64,000 bases of DNA from Nocardioides carbamazepini (GTDB lineage: Bacteria > Actinomycetota > Actinomycetes > Propionibacteriales > Nocardioidaceae), in contig NZ_JAHTLF010000008.1 in the NCBI RefSeq assembly GCF_024614185.1, positions 310,001-374,000 on the forward strand, written 5' to 3'. The notes under the pieces are model-generated. The model saw only the letters and a list, made by a program, of their open reading frames with translations, did no database searches and had not been told where the DNA came from. Each line of letters opens with the position of its first letter. Position 1 is the first letter of the stretch. This document shows, piece after piece, positions 55,959-64,000 of this stretch. A program made the translations under genes and the position numbers.

Positions 55959-55964
55959 AGCCTA
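55959..55964 (-). promoter_or_regulatory. Leaderless -10 TAGGCT of proS
   Basis: On the minus strand TAGGCT ends seven bases before the GTG at 55951. Confidence 0.5.
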
Positions 55965-56134
55965 CGGCGCGGTGCCCCGGCGCACGAACCGGTATCGGGG
56001 CACGCACCCAGGGGGTTCGGGCGAGCGCGTGCCCATGCGGTATCAAACGTGAGGGCACGGGCCGGACCTCGCCCGCTCCGGACTCCCTCCCGGATCCACC
56101 GGGGCCGAGGTGGCGGTCGAGCTCCTCATCACGG

Positions 56135-56251
56135 GGTGTCGACGGCGTCGCCCGTTGGTGGCAGGAGCATCCGGCGGCCACCCTCGAGGAGGTCACGGAC
56201 GTCGCGCCCCGGCTGCTGTGGAGCGGGCTTCCGCGCCTGGGCGAGCGGTAG
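56135..56251 (+). pseudogene. Possible remnant of a TetR-type regulator C-terminus
   Basis: This frame reads GVDGVARWWQEHPAATLEEV and then VAPRLLWSGLPRLGER before a TAG, which resembles the last helix of TetR regulators (ARWW.EHP....EEV..L...L.W.GL..LG). No matching N-terminus is in frame upstream. The rest of the gap from 55965 holds only a GTGCCCCG/CGGGGCAC inverted repeat (55972-55992 region) and two GGTATC words. It is best read as a decayed gene fragment; the TetR assignment is tentative. Confidence 0.4.
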
Positions 56252-56254
56252 TGG

Positions 56255-57100
56255 TCAGAACATGACGGTCGCGAACCGCGCGGTCTCGGTGAACCCGACC
56301 CGCTCATAGGCCGCGCGGGCCGCGTGGTTCCAGTCGTTGACGTAGAGCGACACCGTCGGCGCGATCCGGGCCCGCACCTGCCGCACGACAGCTGCCATGC
56401 CGGCCGTCGCGATCCCCTGGCCGCGGCGGTGCGGCGGGACCCAGACGCCCTGGACCTGGGCGGCGTCGGCGGTGGCGCAGGCGACCTCGGCCTTGAAGAC
56501 CAGCTCGTCGCCGTCGTACCGGACGAAGGACCAGGCGCGACCCACCAGCTGCGCGACCCGCGCACGGTAGAGGTCGGCTCCCCCGCCGAGCTCCGGCGAG
56601 ACGCCGACCTCCTCGGTGTACATCGCGACGCAGGCCGGGTAGAGCGTGCGCAGGTCGTCCTGGGTCCCGCAGCGGACGCCGTGATCGGGCGCGACCAGCG
56701 GCTCGGTCTCGATGGCGAGGTGGCGCTGGTCCCAGCGGACGTCGCGCGGGTGCCCCCACTCGGGGCGGACCTCGTCCCAGAACGCCCGGACGGCGTCCTG
56801 CGGCCCCACGATGGTGGAGGCGGTACGGCGCCGGGCCAGTGCGCGCCCGGCGAAGACCATCGCGTCCTCCGGCGTGGCCTGGACCGGCACCAGGTTGGCG
56901 GCGACATGGCAGGCGGCCACCAGGTGGCCGCCCTCGAACCGGCCCCACATCTCGCCGCCGAGCCAGCGCGGCTCGAGGTTCGTGGTGTGGGCGCGGTGGA
57001 TCGCGAACACGTTGACGACCGGGTCACGACCCGCGAGAGCGACGAACGCGGGGAGATCGGCCTGCGCGAGGACGCGCACGCCGTGCCGGGTGGTCAACAC
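56255..57100 (-). CDS. GNAT-family acetyltransferase with DUF4081
   Basis: 281 residues. The N-terminal half (DPVVNVFAIHRAHTTNLEPRWLGGEMWGRFEGGHLVAACHVAANLVPV) fits DUF4081. The C-terminal GNAT domain has the acetyl-CoA loop VWVPPHRRGQGIATAGMAAVV and VSLYVNDWNHAARAAYERVGF. In actinobacteria this protein lies next to ispG, as here (36 bases). The acceptor is unknown. GTG start at 57100 with TAGGGT six bases upstream. Confidence 0.92.
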   Translation of the reverse strand: MLTTRHGVRVLAQADLPAFVALAGRDPVVNVFAIHRAHTTNLEPRWLGGEMWGRFEGGHLVAACHVAANLVPVQATPEDAMVFAGRALARRRTASTIVGPQDAVRAFWDEVRPEWGHPRDVRWDQRHLAIETEPLVAPDHGVRCGTQDDLRTLYPACVAMYTEEVGVSPELGGGADLYRARVAQLVGRAWSFVRYDGDELVFKAEVACATADAAQVQGVWVPPHRRGQGIATAGMAAVVRQVRARIAPTVSLYVNDWNHAARAAYERVGFTETARFATVMF

Positions 57101-57106
57101 GCGACC

Positions 57107-57112
57107 ACCCTA
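57107..57112 (-). promoter_or_regulatory. Leaderless -10 TAGGGT
   Basis: On the minus strand TAGGGT ends six bases before the GTG at 57100. Confidence 0.6.
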
Positions 57113-57135
57113 GGGCCTTCCAGCCGCGCCGGCCC

Positions 57136-58287
57136 TCAGGAGACCGAGACGCTGGGCTCCGCGCCCTCGACCGGCTCCATCGACTCGGCGAGCTTCATCG
57201 CCTCCTCGATCAGCGTCTCGACGATCTCGGACTCGGGCACGGTCTTGATGACCTCGCCCTTGACGAAGATCTGTCCCTTCCCGTTGCCCGACGCGACGCC
57301 GAGGTCGGCCTCCCGCGCCTCACCGGGACCGTTGACCACACAGCCCATGACCGCGACACGGAGTGGGACCTCGAGGCCGTCGAGACCGGCGGTCACCCGC
57401 TCGGCGAGCGTGTAGACGTCGACCTGGGCGCGGCCGCACGACGGGCAGGAGACGATCTCGAGCTTGCGGGGGCGCAGGTTGAGCGACTGCAGGATCTGGA
57501 TGCCGACCTTGACCTCCTCGACCGGCGGCGCCGAGAGGGAGACCCGGATCGTGTCGCCGATGCCGCGCGAGAGCAGCGCGCCGAACGCGGTGGCTGACTT
57601 GATCGTGCCCTGGAACGCGGGCCCGGCCTCGGTCACGCCGAGGTGCAGCGGCCAGTCACCGGCCTCGGCGAGCAGCTCGTAGGCGCGCACCATCACGACC
57701 GGGTCGTTGTGCTTGACCGAGATCTTGAAGTCGCGGAAGCCGTGCTCCTCGAAGAGGCTCGCCTCCCACACGGCCGACTCGACCAGCGCCTCGGGCGTGG
57801 CCTTGCCGTACTTCTCCAGCAGCCGCTTGTCGAGAGATCCGGCGTTGACGCCGATCCGGATCGACGTGCCGTGGTCCCGGGCCGCGGCGGCGATCTCCTT
57901 GACCTGGTCGTCGAACCTCTTGATGTTGCCCGGGTTGACCCGGACCGCCGCGCAGCCGGCCTCGATCGCGGCGAAGACGTACTTCGGCTGGAAGTGGATG
58001 TCGGCGATGACGGGGATCTGGCTGTGCCGGGCGATCTCGGGCAGCGCCTCGGCGTCGTCCTGGCTCGGGCACGCGACGCGGACGATGTCGCAGCCGGCGG
58101 CGGTCAGCTCGGCGATCTGCTGGAGGGTGGTGTTGACGTCGGAGGTCAGCGTCGTGGTCATCGACTGCACCGAGATCGGGTGGTCGCTGCCGACCCCGAC
58201 CTTGCCGACCCGGATCTGGCGGGTCGGGCGGCGGGGGGCGAGCACCGGCGGGGGCGCTTCCGGCATGCCGAGGCTGATCGACGTCAT
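57136..58287 (-). CDS. ispG: 4-hydroxy-3-methylbut-2-enyl diphosphate synthase (flavodoxin-dependent type)
   Basis: 383 residues. It carries out the penultimate step of the MEP isoprenoid pathway with a 4Fe-4S cluster bound by the cysteines of [12 protein letters not shown] and [15 protein letters not shown]. The TIM-barrel part has [17 protein letters not shown] and [12 protein letters not shown]. The ATG at 58287 is preceded by TAATCT seven bases upstream. The same pathway's dxr lies further upstream, separated by rip1 and the TetR-VOC insertion. Confidence 0.96.
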   Translation of the reverse strand: MTSISLGMPEAPPPVLAPRRPTRQIRVGKVGVGSDHPISVQSMTTTLTSDVNTTLQQIAELTAAGCDIVRVACPSQDDAEALPEIARHSQIPVIADIHFQPKYVFAAIEAGCAAVRVNPGNIKRFDDQVKEIAAAARDHGTSIRIGVNAGSLDKRLLEKYGKATPEALVESAVWEASLFEEHGFRDFKISVKHNDPVVMVRAYELLAEAGDWPLHLGVTEAGPAFQGTIKSATAFGALLSRGIGDTIRVSLSAPPVEEVKVGIQILQSLNLRPRKLEIVSCPSCGRAQVDVYTLAERVTAGLDGLEVPLRVAVMGCVVNGPGEAREADLGVASGNGKGQIFVKGEVIKTVPESEIVETLIEEAMKLAESMEPVEGAEPSVSVS

Positions 58288-58294
58288 GACGTCA

Positions 58295-58300
58295 AGATTA
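58295..58300 (-). promoter_or_regulatory. Leaderless -10 TAATCT of ispG
   Basis: On the minus strand TAATCT ends seven bases before the ATG at 58287. Confidence 0.55.
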
Positions 58301-58361
58301 GAGGCTCCCCCGGCACCGGGCGCCATCGCCGGAGTCGTGACGAGCGCGATGCGCAGGCACC

Positions 58362-59138
58362 TCAGCCGGCGCCCTCGATGAGAGCGGCCAGGCCGTCGAG
58401 CGTCCGCGCCAGGCCGAACTCCCACGCCCGTTCGGCACTCCACGCGCTGCCCTGGGCCGCACCGGCCGCAGCACCGATCCGGACCGCGCGGGGGTAGGCC
58501 GCCGGGTCGAACGCCCGCGCGAGCAGGGGCTGGTTGGCCGCCCACCACTCGGCGTCGCTCATCGCCGCGTCGGTGCCGACCCGAGCCGCGTCGTGCGCGG
58601 ACCGGCAGTGCGACTGCACGAACCCGAGCAGATGGCTCAGTGCGGCGTCCGTGTCGACGTCCGTCAGTCCGGCGTCGTCGAAAGCGGCGAGCTCGTGCTC
58701 GTACTTCGCCATCACCCCCGGCCCGAGCGGCGGCCGGCTCAGCGCAGCCACCTCGGTGAGCCACGGATGGGCCGTGAGCAGGGCCCGGTTGGCCAGCGCC
58801 ACGTCGGCGAGCCGCTCCCGCCAGGTCTCCCCCGCCCACGGCTCGCGGCGCATCCGCGCGTAGCGGGCATCGACCATCAGGTCGAGCAGCTCGGGCTTGC
58901 CCGGGACGTAGGTGTAGACCGACATCGCCGAGACGCCCACGCGATCGGCCACCGCCCGCATCGTCACCGCGGCCAGCCCCTCCGCGTCGGCGAGCGCGAG
59001 CGCCGCGTCGACGATCTGCGCCGGCGTCACCGACCGGGCCGGGCCCTTGCGCCGCGGCGCGTCCGAGGCTCCGGTCGGCTCGCCCCACAGCAGAGCGAGC
59101 GTGCGGCTGGGCTCGCCGGAGCCGGTGCGGGCGGTCAC
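58362..59138 (-). CDS. TetR-family transcriptional regulator
   Basis: 258 residues if the GTG at 59138 is used; an ATG at 59147 overlaps the -10 hexamer. A 35-residue leader precedes the helix-turn-helix: [48 protein letters not shown]. The C-terminal domain ([22 protein letters not shown]...) is of the TetR_C type found in many actinobacterial repressors. It is divergent from the VOC gene, and a palindrome between them is the probable operator, so it likely represses both. Confidence 0.92.
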   Translation of the reverse strand: MTARTGSGEPSRTLALLWGEPTGASDAPRRKGPARSVTPAQIVDAALALADAEGLAAVTMRAVADRVGVSAMSVYTYVPGKPELLDLMVDARYARMRREPWAGETWRERLADVALANRALLTAHPWLTEVAALSRPPLGPGVMAKYEHELAAFDDAGLTDVDTDAALSHLLGFVQSHCRSAHDAARVGTDAAMSDAEWWAANQPLLARAFDPAAYPRAVRIGAAAGAAQGSAWSAERAWEFGLARTLDGLAALIEGAG

Positions 59139-59145
59139 GGGAACC

Positions 59146-59151
59146 ATTCTG
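59146..59151 (-). promoter_or_regulatory. Leaderless -10 CAGAAT of the TetR gene
   Basis: On the minus strand CAGAAT ends seven bases before the GTG at 59138. TACAAC lies 17 bases further upstream as a possible -35, and this overlaps the operator region. Confidence 0.45.
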
Positions 59152-59174
59152 TCACAGGTTCGTTATACGTTGTA

Positions 59175-59193
59175 CACTGTACGTCGTACAGTG
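59175..59193. promoter_or_regulatory. TetR operator candidate CACTGTAC-gtc-GTACAGTG
   Basis: A perfect 8-3-8 inverted repeat lies midway between the divergent TetR and VOC genes. An overlapping imperfect direct repeat (TACGTTGTACACTG then TACGTCGTACAGTG) extends it. The A/T-richer composition and position over both promoters fit autoregulation. Confidence 0.7.
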
Positions 59194-59214
59194 AACGAGG
59201 ACAGGAGCTTCTCC

Positions 59215-59616
59215 ATGCGCATCACCGCCACTGCCGTCTCCCTCAACGTCCCCGACGTCGAGGCCTCCGCCGCCTGGGTGCAGCGGCACCTGGGCTTCAC
59301 CGAGGAGATGTCCGCCGACGGGTTCTGCTCCCTGGCCCACCCCGAGTCGGGTTGCCACCTCATCTACCTGCGCACCGGGCTGTCGACCTTCAAGCCGGCG
59401 TCCGCCGCCGGTCGCGCCGACGGGCTGCTCGTGGTCTTCACCGTCGAGGACATCGACGCCGACTACGAACGACTGCGGGACCAGGGGGTCGACGTGGTCA
59501 CCCCGATCGAGACCGAGCCCTGGGGCGAGCGCTACTTCCAGATGGCCGACCCCAACGGGGTGATCTACCAGCTCGTGCAGTGGGTGGCGCCGACCGACCC
59601 GCAGTACGCCGGCTGA
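59215..59616 (+). CDS. VOC-family (glyoxalase/bleomycin-resistance-like) protein
   Basis: 133 residues from an ATG with AGGAG seven bases upstream. It has the paired beta-alpha-beta-beta-beta units of the vicinal oxygen chelate fold (VSLNVPDVEASAAWVQRHLGF; LVVFTVEDIDADYERLRDQGVDVV; EPWGERYFQMADPNGVIYQLVQW). The late E-P-W...D-P-N-G region is typical. Metal-binding residues cannot be assigned with certainty. The divergent TetR gene suggests induction by its substrate or a toxic compound. Confidence 0.9.
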   Translation: MRITATAVSLNVPDVEASAAWVQRHLGFTEEMSADGFCSLAHPESGCHLIYLRTGLSTFKPASAAGRADGLLVVFTVEDIDADYERLRDQGVDVVTPIETEPWGERYFQMADPNGVIYQLVQWVAPTDPQYAG

Positions 59617-59645
59617 TCCGGCCGGGCCGGGCCCGGGCCCGCCGC

Positions 59646-61019
59646 TCAGGACTCCAGGTGCACCGGCACGACCAGGTCGCCGACGATCAGCACGACGCCC
59701 ATGACGAGCACCGCCATGCCGACGACGTACGCGATCGGCAGCAGCTTCGCCACGTCGACGTACCCGGGGTCGGGGCGACGGCGCAGCCGGGCCCAGCCCC
59801 GCCGCAGGGCCTCCCAGAACGCCCCGGCGATGTGACCGCCGTCGAGCGGCAGCAGCGGCACGAAGTTGAACATGCCGATGAAGAAGTTGAAGCCGGCGAT
59901 GAGCAGGAACAGCGAGACGACCTTGCCGTCCACGGGGATCTCGTCGTGGGCGGCGGTCTCGCCGGCCAGCCGGCCGCCGCCGACGATGCTGACCGGGCCC
60001 ATCGGGTCGCGCTCCTCGAGGCCGACGATCGCCTTGGCGACCCCCCAGACCTTCGCGGGCAGCGTGGCCAGGGACTTCACGACCTCGACGGTCATGTGGC
60101 CCATCTGCTCGACGGTGTAGACCACGCCGCCGGTGGTCGGGTGGGAACCGGGCACCACGCCGAGGAAGCCGACCTCGGTCGGCTTCTCGTCGTCCGCCTC
60201 CAGGAATCGGGGGGTGACCGTCGTGTTGGTGTGGAGCGTGCGCTCCGCGCCGTCGCGCTCGACGACGATCTCGGCCTCGCCACTGCCGTTGGCGCGCACC
60301 AGGGACTGGACCTGCTCCCACGACGTCACCTCGGTGCCGTTGAAGGAGACGATCCGGTCGCCGGGCCGCATCCCGGCGCTGTAGGCCGGGGCCGGGGAGT
60401 CCGCCAGCTCCTGCTCGGTGCAGGCACGGCCGTCCTCCTCCGCGGGGATCACGCAGGCCTGGACCTCCCGGACGGTGGTCTCGATCGTCTGGTCGCCCGG
60501 GTTGCCGTAGGTCGCGAAGACGCCGGTGAAGATGAGGAAGGCGATGAGGATGTTCACCGTCGGGCCGCCGCCCATGACGATGACCTTCTTCCACCACGAG
60601 AACTTGTAGAAGAGGCGGTCGGCGTCCTCGGGTTGGATCGTCTCCCACTCGGCCGCCCGCGCGTCCGAGACCAGCTGGGTGAACATGCCGGTGTTGGACT
60701 TGCGGACCCGGACCACCTGCCCAATGACACGGCCGTCGGCGTCGAGCTCGTCAGTCAACTCGTCGGCGAGCTCGACGGCGCCGGGCGGCAGCATCCCGAC
60801 GATCTTGACGTAGCCGCCGAGCGGGATCGCCTTGACGCCGTACTCGGTCTCACCGACCTGTCGGCTCCACACCGTCGGCCCGAAGCCGATGAAGTACTGG
60901 GTCACCTTGCCGCCGAACCGCTTCGCCGGGATCAGGTGGCCGAGCTCGTGGAGCCCGATCGACGCCAGGATCGCCGCCGCGAAGACGACGACGCCGAGCA
61001 GGTAGAGCAGGGCGGTCAT
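59646..61019 (-). CDS. rip1: Site-2 intramembrane zinc metalloprotease (Rip1/RseP family)
   Basis: 457 residues. The zinc motif HELGH (24-28) lies in the first membrane helix. A PDZ domain follows the second (about 195-290). The third zinc ligand lies in NFVPLLPLDGGHIAG near the C-terminus. The enzyme cuts membrane-bound anti-sigma factors and similar substrates within the membrane. It lies downstream of dxr, the conserved actinobacterial order. The start at 61019 is the one matching the membrane helix; upstream in-frame sequence is low complexity. Confidence 0.95.
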   Translation of the reverse strand: MTALLYLLGVVVFAAAILASIGLHELGHLIPAKRFGGKVTQYFIGFGPTVWSRQVGETEYGVKAIPLGGYVKIVGMLPPGAVELADELTDELDADGRVIGQVVRVRKSNTGMFTQLVSDARAAEWETIQPEDADRLFYKFSWWKKVIVMGGGPTVNILIAFLIFTGVFATYGNPGDQTIETTVREVQACVIPAEEDGRACTEQELADSPAPAYSAGMRPGDRIVSFNGTEVTSWEQVQSLVRANGSGEAEIVVERDGAERTLHTNTTVTPRFLEADDEKPTEVGFLGVVPGSHPTTGGVVYTVEQMGHMTVEVVKSLATLPAKVWGVAKAIVGLEERDPMGPVSIVGGGRLAGETAAHDEIPVDGKVVSLFLLIAGFNFFIGMFNFVPLLPLDGGHIAGAFWEALRRGWARLRRRPDPGYVDVAKLLPIAYVVGMAVLVMGVVLIVGDLVVPVHLES

Positions 61020-61203
61020 GCTGCGTTGTCCATGATGGGGTGAGCTGCTGTCCTCGATCAGGGGGCCGGGGCCCGGGCGATGGCGGTGCCGGCGGCCTCC
61101 CCTCGCCATGCGCGTCCGCACCGGGCGCGTCGTCGAGGCAGAGCCGTCCCCCTGAGGGTACGTCGTCGGCGGCTGGGCCGGTTGTCGAGACGCCGGTGCC
61201 CGG

Positions 61204-62307
61204 TCATCCGCCGGCGGTCGCCGGCGCCGCCTCGACGAGCACGGTGGCGGTCTCACGCGCCCAGGCGTCGGCGTCGAGCACGTCGTCGAGGGAGGGCGAG
61301 GGCGCCGGCGCGTCGTGGGCGGCCAGGACACCGGCCACCACGTCGACGATGCCGGGGAACGCCAGCCGACCGGTCCGGAACGCGTCGACCGCGACCTCGT
61401 TGGCCGCGTTGTAGACGGCCGGGGCGGTACCGCCCCGCTCCCCCGCCTCCCGGGCCAGCGCCACGGCGGGGAACGCCTCGTCGTCGAGCGGAAGGAACTG
61501 CCAGGTCTCCGGCCGCGTCCAGTCCACCGCCGGTGCCGCGTCGGGCACCCGCTCCGGCCACGCGAGGCCGAGTGCGATCGGGATCAGCATCGTCGGGGGG
61601 CTCGCCTGGACCAGCGTCGAGCCGTCGACGAACTCCACCATCGAGTGCACGACGCTCGTCGGGTGCACCACGACCTCGATCCGGTCGTAGGGGATGCCGA
61701 AGAGCAGATGAGCCTCGATCACCTCCAGCCCCTTGTTGACCAGGGTCGCGGAGTTGATGGTGATGACCGGTCCCATGTCCCAGGTGGGGTGCGCCATGGC
61801 CTGCGCCGGCGTCACCTCGGCGAGCTCCGCGCGGGTCCGGCCCCGGAACGGGCCACCGCTGGCGGTCAGCACCAGCCGACGCACCTCGTCGGGAGTGCCC
61901 CCGCGCAAGCACTGCGCGAGCGCACTGTGCTCGGAGTCGACCGGCACGATCTGCCCCGGCTTCGCTTTCCCCAGCACGAGCGGGCCGCCCATCACGAGCG
62001 ACTCCTTGTTGGCCAGCGCCAGCGTCGTCCCGGCCTCCAGCGCCGCGAGCGTGGGCCGCAGGCCCACCGCACCGGTGATCCCGTTGAGCACGACGTCGCA
62101 CGGCCGCTGGGCCGCCTCGACGCTCGCCTCCTCCCCCAGCCCGTGGTACGACGGCGCGAACTCCGCGACCTGCTGGGCGAAGAGGTCCGGGTTGCCGCCC
62201 CCCGCGGTCAGGCCGACCACCCGGAAGCGGTCGGGGTTCGCACGCACCAGGTCGAGCGCCTGGGTGCCGATGGAGCCGGTCGAGCCGAGGATGACGACGT
62301 CCTTCAC
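61204..62307 (-). CDS. dxr: 1-deoxy-D-xylulose 5-phosphate reductoisomerase
   Basis: 367 residues. The NADPH loop is [14 protein letters not shown] near the N-terminus. The substrate-site stretches [22 protein letters not shown] and TASGGPFRG are in order. It forms MEP from DXP, the committing step of the MEP pathway. GTG start with CAGGAT six bases upstream. About 185 bases without a gene separate it from rip1. Confidence 0.96.
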   Translation of the reverse strand: MKDVVILGSTGSIGTQALDLVRANPDRFRVVGLTAGGGNPDLFAQQVAEFAPSYHGLGEEASVEAAQRPCDVVLNGITGAVGLRPTLAALEAGTTLALANKESLVMGGPLVLGKAKPGQIVPVDSEHSALAQCLRGGTPDEVRRLVLTASGGPFRGRTRAELAEVTPAQAMAHPTWDMGPVITINSATLVNKGLEVIEAHLLFGIPYDRIEVVVHPTSVVHSMVEFVDGSTLVQASPPTMLIPIALGLAWPERVPDAAPAVDWTRPETWQFLPLDDEAFPAVALAREAGERGGTAPAVYNAANEVAVDAFRTGRLAFPGIVDVVAGVLAAHDAPAPSPSLDDVLDADAWARETATVLVEAAPATAGG

Positions 62308-62313
62308 CCGGTC

Positions 62314-62319
62314 ATCCTG
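62314..62319 (-). promoter_or_regulatory. Leaderless -10 CAGGAT of dxr
   Basis: On the minus strand CAGGAT ends six bases before the GTG at 62307. Confidence 0.45.
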
Positions 62320-62419
62320 TCAGGGCTGGTCCGGGCGCACGGCAGGCCCGGCCACCCGGCGAGCTTCCTCACAGGGTGAGAAACGCCGGAAATGCAGGAC
62401 TGGAGACCCTTCTACGACC

Positions 62420-63523
62420 ATGCTGTGCCCCGTGCTCCGTCCGGTTGCCCTCCTTCTCCGTCCCGTCGTACTCGTCCTCGTCGCCCTGCTGGGCCCGGCG
62501 CTGGCCTCCCCGGCGGTGGCGACGCCGCCCGAGCAGGCGCCCCGGTCAGACGGCTGCACGGGCGTCGTGGCGCTGACCTTCGACGACGGCCCGGCGCGCG
62601 GGACGACCCGCCGGCTGATCCGGGTGCTGAAGAGATCGGAGGTGCCCGCGACCTTCTTCATGGTCGGCCAGCGGGTCGCCGCGGACCCGCGCGCGGCACG
62701 GGAGGTGGAACGGGCCGGGTTCCTCACCGCGAACCACAGCTGGTCGCACCGGGACATGCGCACCCAGTCCTACCGCGAGGTCCGGCAGTCGCTGCGGGCG
62801 ACGCGACGCGCGATGAAGCGCGCGGGCCTGCACCCGACCGACCTCATGCGACCGCCGTACGGCGCCCTCGCCCCGCCGGCCCGCCGGGCGATCCGCGACG
62901 CCGGCTATGTGCCGGTGATGTGGAGCGCCGACTCACTGGACTGGAAGTCCGGCAACGCGCAGCAGATCGCGCGCCGGATCCTCTCCGAGCTCCGCCCGGG
63001 CCGGAACATCGTGCTCCAGCACGACGGCGTGAACCGCTCGCCGATCTCGGTGGCCGCGGTGAGCCAGGTGGTCCGCACCGCCCAGCGGCGCGGCTACTGC
63101 TTCACCGCCCTGAACGAGAGGGGCCGCCCCGGCTTCCCGACGCCGACGATGACCACGGTCGCGAAGGACGGCGTCGAAGGCGGTGAGGCCGTCGTCCGGC
63201 TCGAGCTCGACAGGGCCCCCGGGCGGGACACGGCCGTCGTGGTCGAGGCGGTGTCCGGTACGGCGAGCGTCGGCACCGACCTGCCGGCGTTCCACGCCCG
63301 GGTGGTGATCCCGGCCGGGCGGCTGACGGCGAAGGTCCGGATCCCGATCAGCAGCGATGCCGTGGTCGAGCCGACCGAGCACGTCACCCTCCGGCTGCGC
63401 CACCCCGAGGGACTGACCCTCGGGCAGGAGACGGTGCAGGTCGCCATCATCGACGCGGCCGGAGCCACCCGGATCGATCTGCCGGAACCGCCGTTCCTGC
63501 TGATGGGCCCGAAGCACAGCTGA
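62420..63523 (+). CDS. Secreted polysaccharide deacetylase with C-terminal Calx-beta-like domain
   Basis: 367 residues. A signal peptide (about 1-35, ending ASPAVA) is followed by a NodB deacetylase domain with TFDDGP (53-58), NHSWSH (105-110, metal histidines), RPPYG (144-148), DSLDW (171-175) and LQHDG (199-203). These are the metal and catalytic residues. About 253-346 is a beta-rich stretch with the Calx-beta pattern (GGEAVVRLELDRAPGRD, SVGTDLP, EPTEHVTLRL). It removes acetyl groups from peptidoglycan or another glycan outside the cell. Start uncertain; GGAG lies 14 bases upstream. Confidence 0.9.
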   Translation: MLCPVLRPVALLLRPVVLVLVALLGPALASPAVATPPEQAPRSDGCTGVVALTFDDGPARGTTRRLIRVLKRSEVPATFFMVGQRVAADPRAAREVERAGFLTANHSWSHRDMRTQSYREVRQSLRATRRAMKRAGLHPTDLMRPPYGALAPPARRAIRDAGYVPVMWSADSLDWKSGNAQQIARRILSELRPGRNIVLQHDGVNRSPISVAAVSQVVRTAQRRGYCFTALNERGRPGFPTPTMTTVAKDGVEGGEAVVRLELDRAPGRDTAVVVEAVSGTASVGTDLPAFHARVVIPAGRLTAKVRIPISSDAVVEPTEHVTLRLRHPEGLTLGQETVQVAIIDAAGATRIDLPEPPFLLMGPKHS

Positions 63524-63543
63524 GCGGCGTGGCCGCGGCGGAT

Positions 63544-63619
63544 GGCTGTAACTATCTGTCGCGACCTCTACCACACCGGTCTACCGGTACGGCAGTGGCA
63601 ACAACAGACAGTTACAGCC
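63544..63619. terminator. 76-base palindrome between convergent genes
   Basis: Outer 16-base arms GGCTGTAACTATCTGT (63544-63559) and 63604-63619 match at 15 of 16 positions. It lies between the deacetylase gene and the convergent meaB. Arms and interior are A/T-richer than the surroundings. Confidence 0.7.
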
Positions 63620-63644
63620 GCCCCGCCTGGCCCCACCGACTGCG

Positions 63645-64000
63645 TCAGCCGGCGAGCTCGGCCGCCGCCGTGTGCGGGTCGACCTCGCCCGCGACGACCG
63701 CGGCCGCGAGCTCGTCGAGCCGGTCGCCACCGCCGACCGTCCCCCAGCGGCGACGCAGCGCGGTGAGAGCGAGCGTCTCGATCTCGTCGCGCGCGCGCCG
63801 GAGGCGACGGCGCTGCAGCTCGCCGCTCTCCCGCAGCCAGGTGGCGTGCTCGTCGAGCGCGTCCGCGACGTCGGCGACACCGTCGCCGGTGGAGGCGGTG
63901 GTCTTGAGCACGGGCGGGCGCCAGGCGCCCTCGCGACGCTCGGCGAGGCCGAGCATCGAGCGCAGGTCGCGACGTACCTTGTCGGCACCTTCACGATCGG
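63645..64000 (-). CDS. meaB: C-terminal part of methylmalonyl-CoA mutase-associated GTPase MeaB; gene runs off the right edge
   Basis: About 118 residues are visible. DREGADKVRRDLRSMLGLAER followed by WRPPVLKTTASTGDGVADVADALDEHATWL matches the end of the G-domain and the dimerisation helices of MeaB/ArgK GTPases, which protect methylmalonyl-CoA mutase and load its cobalamin. The GTPase motifs lie beyond the window edge. Confidence 0.85.
   Translation of the reverse strand, partial: DREGADKVRRDLRSMLGLAERREGAWRPPVLKTTASTGDGVADVADALDEHATWLRESGELQRRRLRRARDEIETLALTALRRRWGTVGGGDRLDELAAAVVAGEVDPHTAAAELAG

Noticed and set aside
56049..56309. Small plus-strand gene in the gap upstream of proS
   Set aside because: Arg/Ser/Gly-rich product of no recognisable type, and the frame runs into the antisense of the acetyltransferase gene. 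The other frame holds the TetR-like fragment.

Overview
The window is very GC-rich and reads as chromosomal DNA of a high-GC Gram-positive actinobacterium, most likely a Nocardioides-like member of the Propionibacteriales. The evidence is the actinobacterial qcrCAB/ctaCDEF respiratory set (two-haem QcrC, N-terminally extended Rieske protein, lipoprotein CtaC, small CtaF), frequent GTG starts, GTGA/ATGA gene overlaps and TANNNT leaderless promoters. The placement is an inference from gene content and protein style; no marker phylogeny could be run. No tRNA, rRNA, CRISPR array, insertion sequence or prophage was recognised.

Layout. 1-7.2 kb: end of an unrecognised gene, trpD, a receiver-like protein and a CtaG-like oxidase assembly protein (minus), then ctaE-qcrC-qcrA-qcrB (plus) closed by a strong terminator. 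7.3-14.3 kb: a polysaccharide cluster (priming sugar transferase, glycosyltransferases, flippase) set inside the respiratory locus. 14.3-18.6 kb: L,D-transpeptidase, then ctaC-ctaD-ctaF (minus). 18.7-24.8 kb: cysteine desulfurase-TusA, a PfkB kinase, a small unknown gene, ErpA, a zinc alcohol dehydrogenase with a DUF4334 protein, glycerate kinase. 24.9-31.9 kb: nadA-yjdM-DUF3043-unknown operon, aldo/keto reductase, acetyltransferase, azlCD, dapB, methyltransferase. 31.9-37 kb: a BCCT transporter behind a long structured leader, an M16 peptidase, and a two-gene EspC/WXG-like pair. 37-46.8 kb: pnp, rpsO, an orphan molybdopterin oxidoreductase, arfB, nucleoside hydrolase, a membrane protein, ribF, truB, rbfA. 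47-52 kb: infB, ylxR, nusA, rimP (minus). 51.9-56 kb: a Tat-type lipoprotein and ferritin-like pair, a repeat-rich gap, a HAD hydrolase, proS. 56-64 kb: acetyltransferase, ispG, a TetR-VOC pair, rip1, dxr, a secreted polysaccharide deacetylase and the end of meaB.

How the genes work together. The first third encodes the electron path from menaquinol through the bcc complex to the aa3 oxidase with assembly factors, and has sulfur and Fe-S functions (cysteine desulfurase, TusA, ErpA, NadA) beside it. The rimP-nusA-ylxR-infB-rbfA-truB-ribF-rpsO-pnp block is the usual actinobacterial translation/RNA set. ispG, rip1 and dxr form an isoprenoid/membrane-proteolysis group split by an inserted TetR-VOC unit. 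Compared with the order I recall from mycobacteria, the polysaccharide cluster, the WXG-like pair, the Mo-oxidoreductase/arfB/nucleoside hydrolase block and TetR-VOC are the accessory insertions.

Three non-coding themes stand out. About twenty genes have a TANNNT-like hexamer 6-8 bases before the start codon (leaderless transcription). Junctions between convergent genes carry long palindromes, one with two 48-base perfect arms. A family of intergenic elements sharing a GAGCGMAGCG-type core occurs at four places, once as a 111-base tandem duplication.
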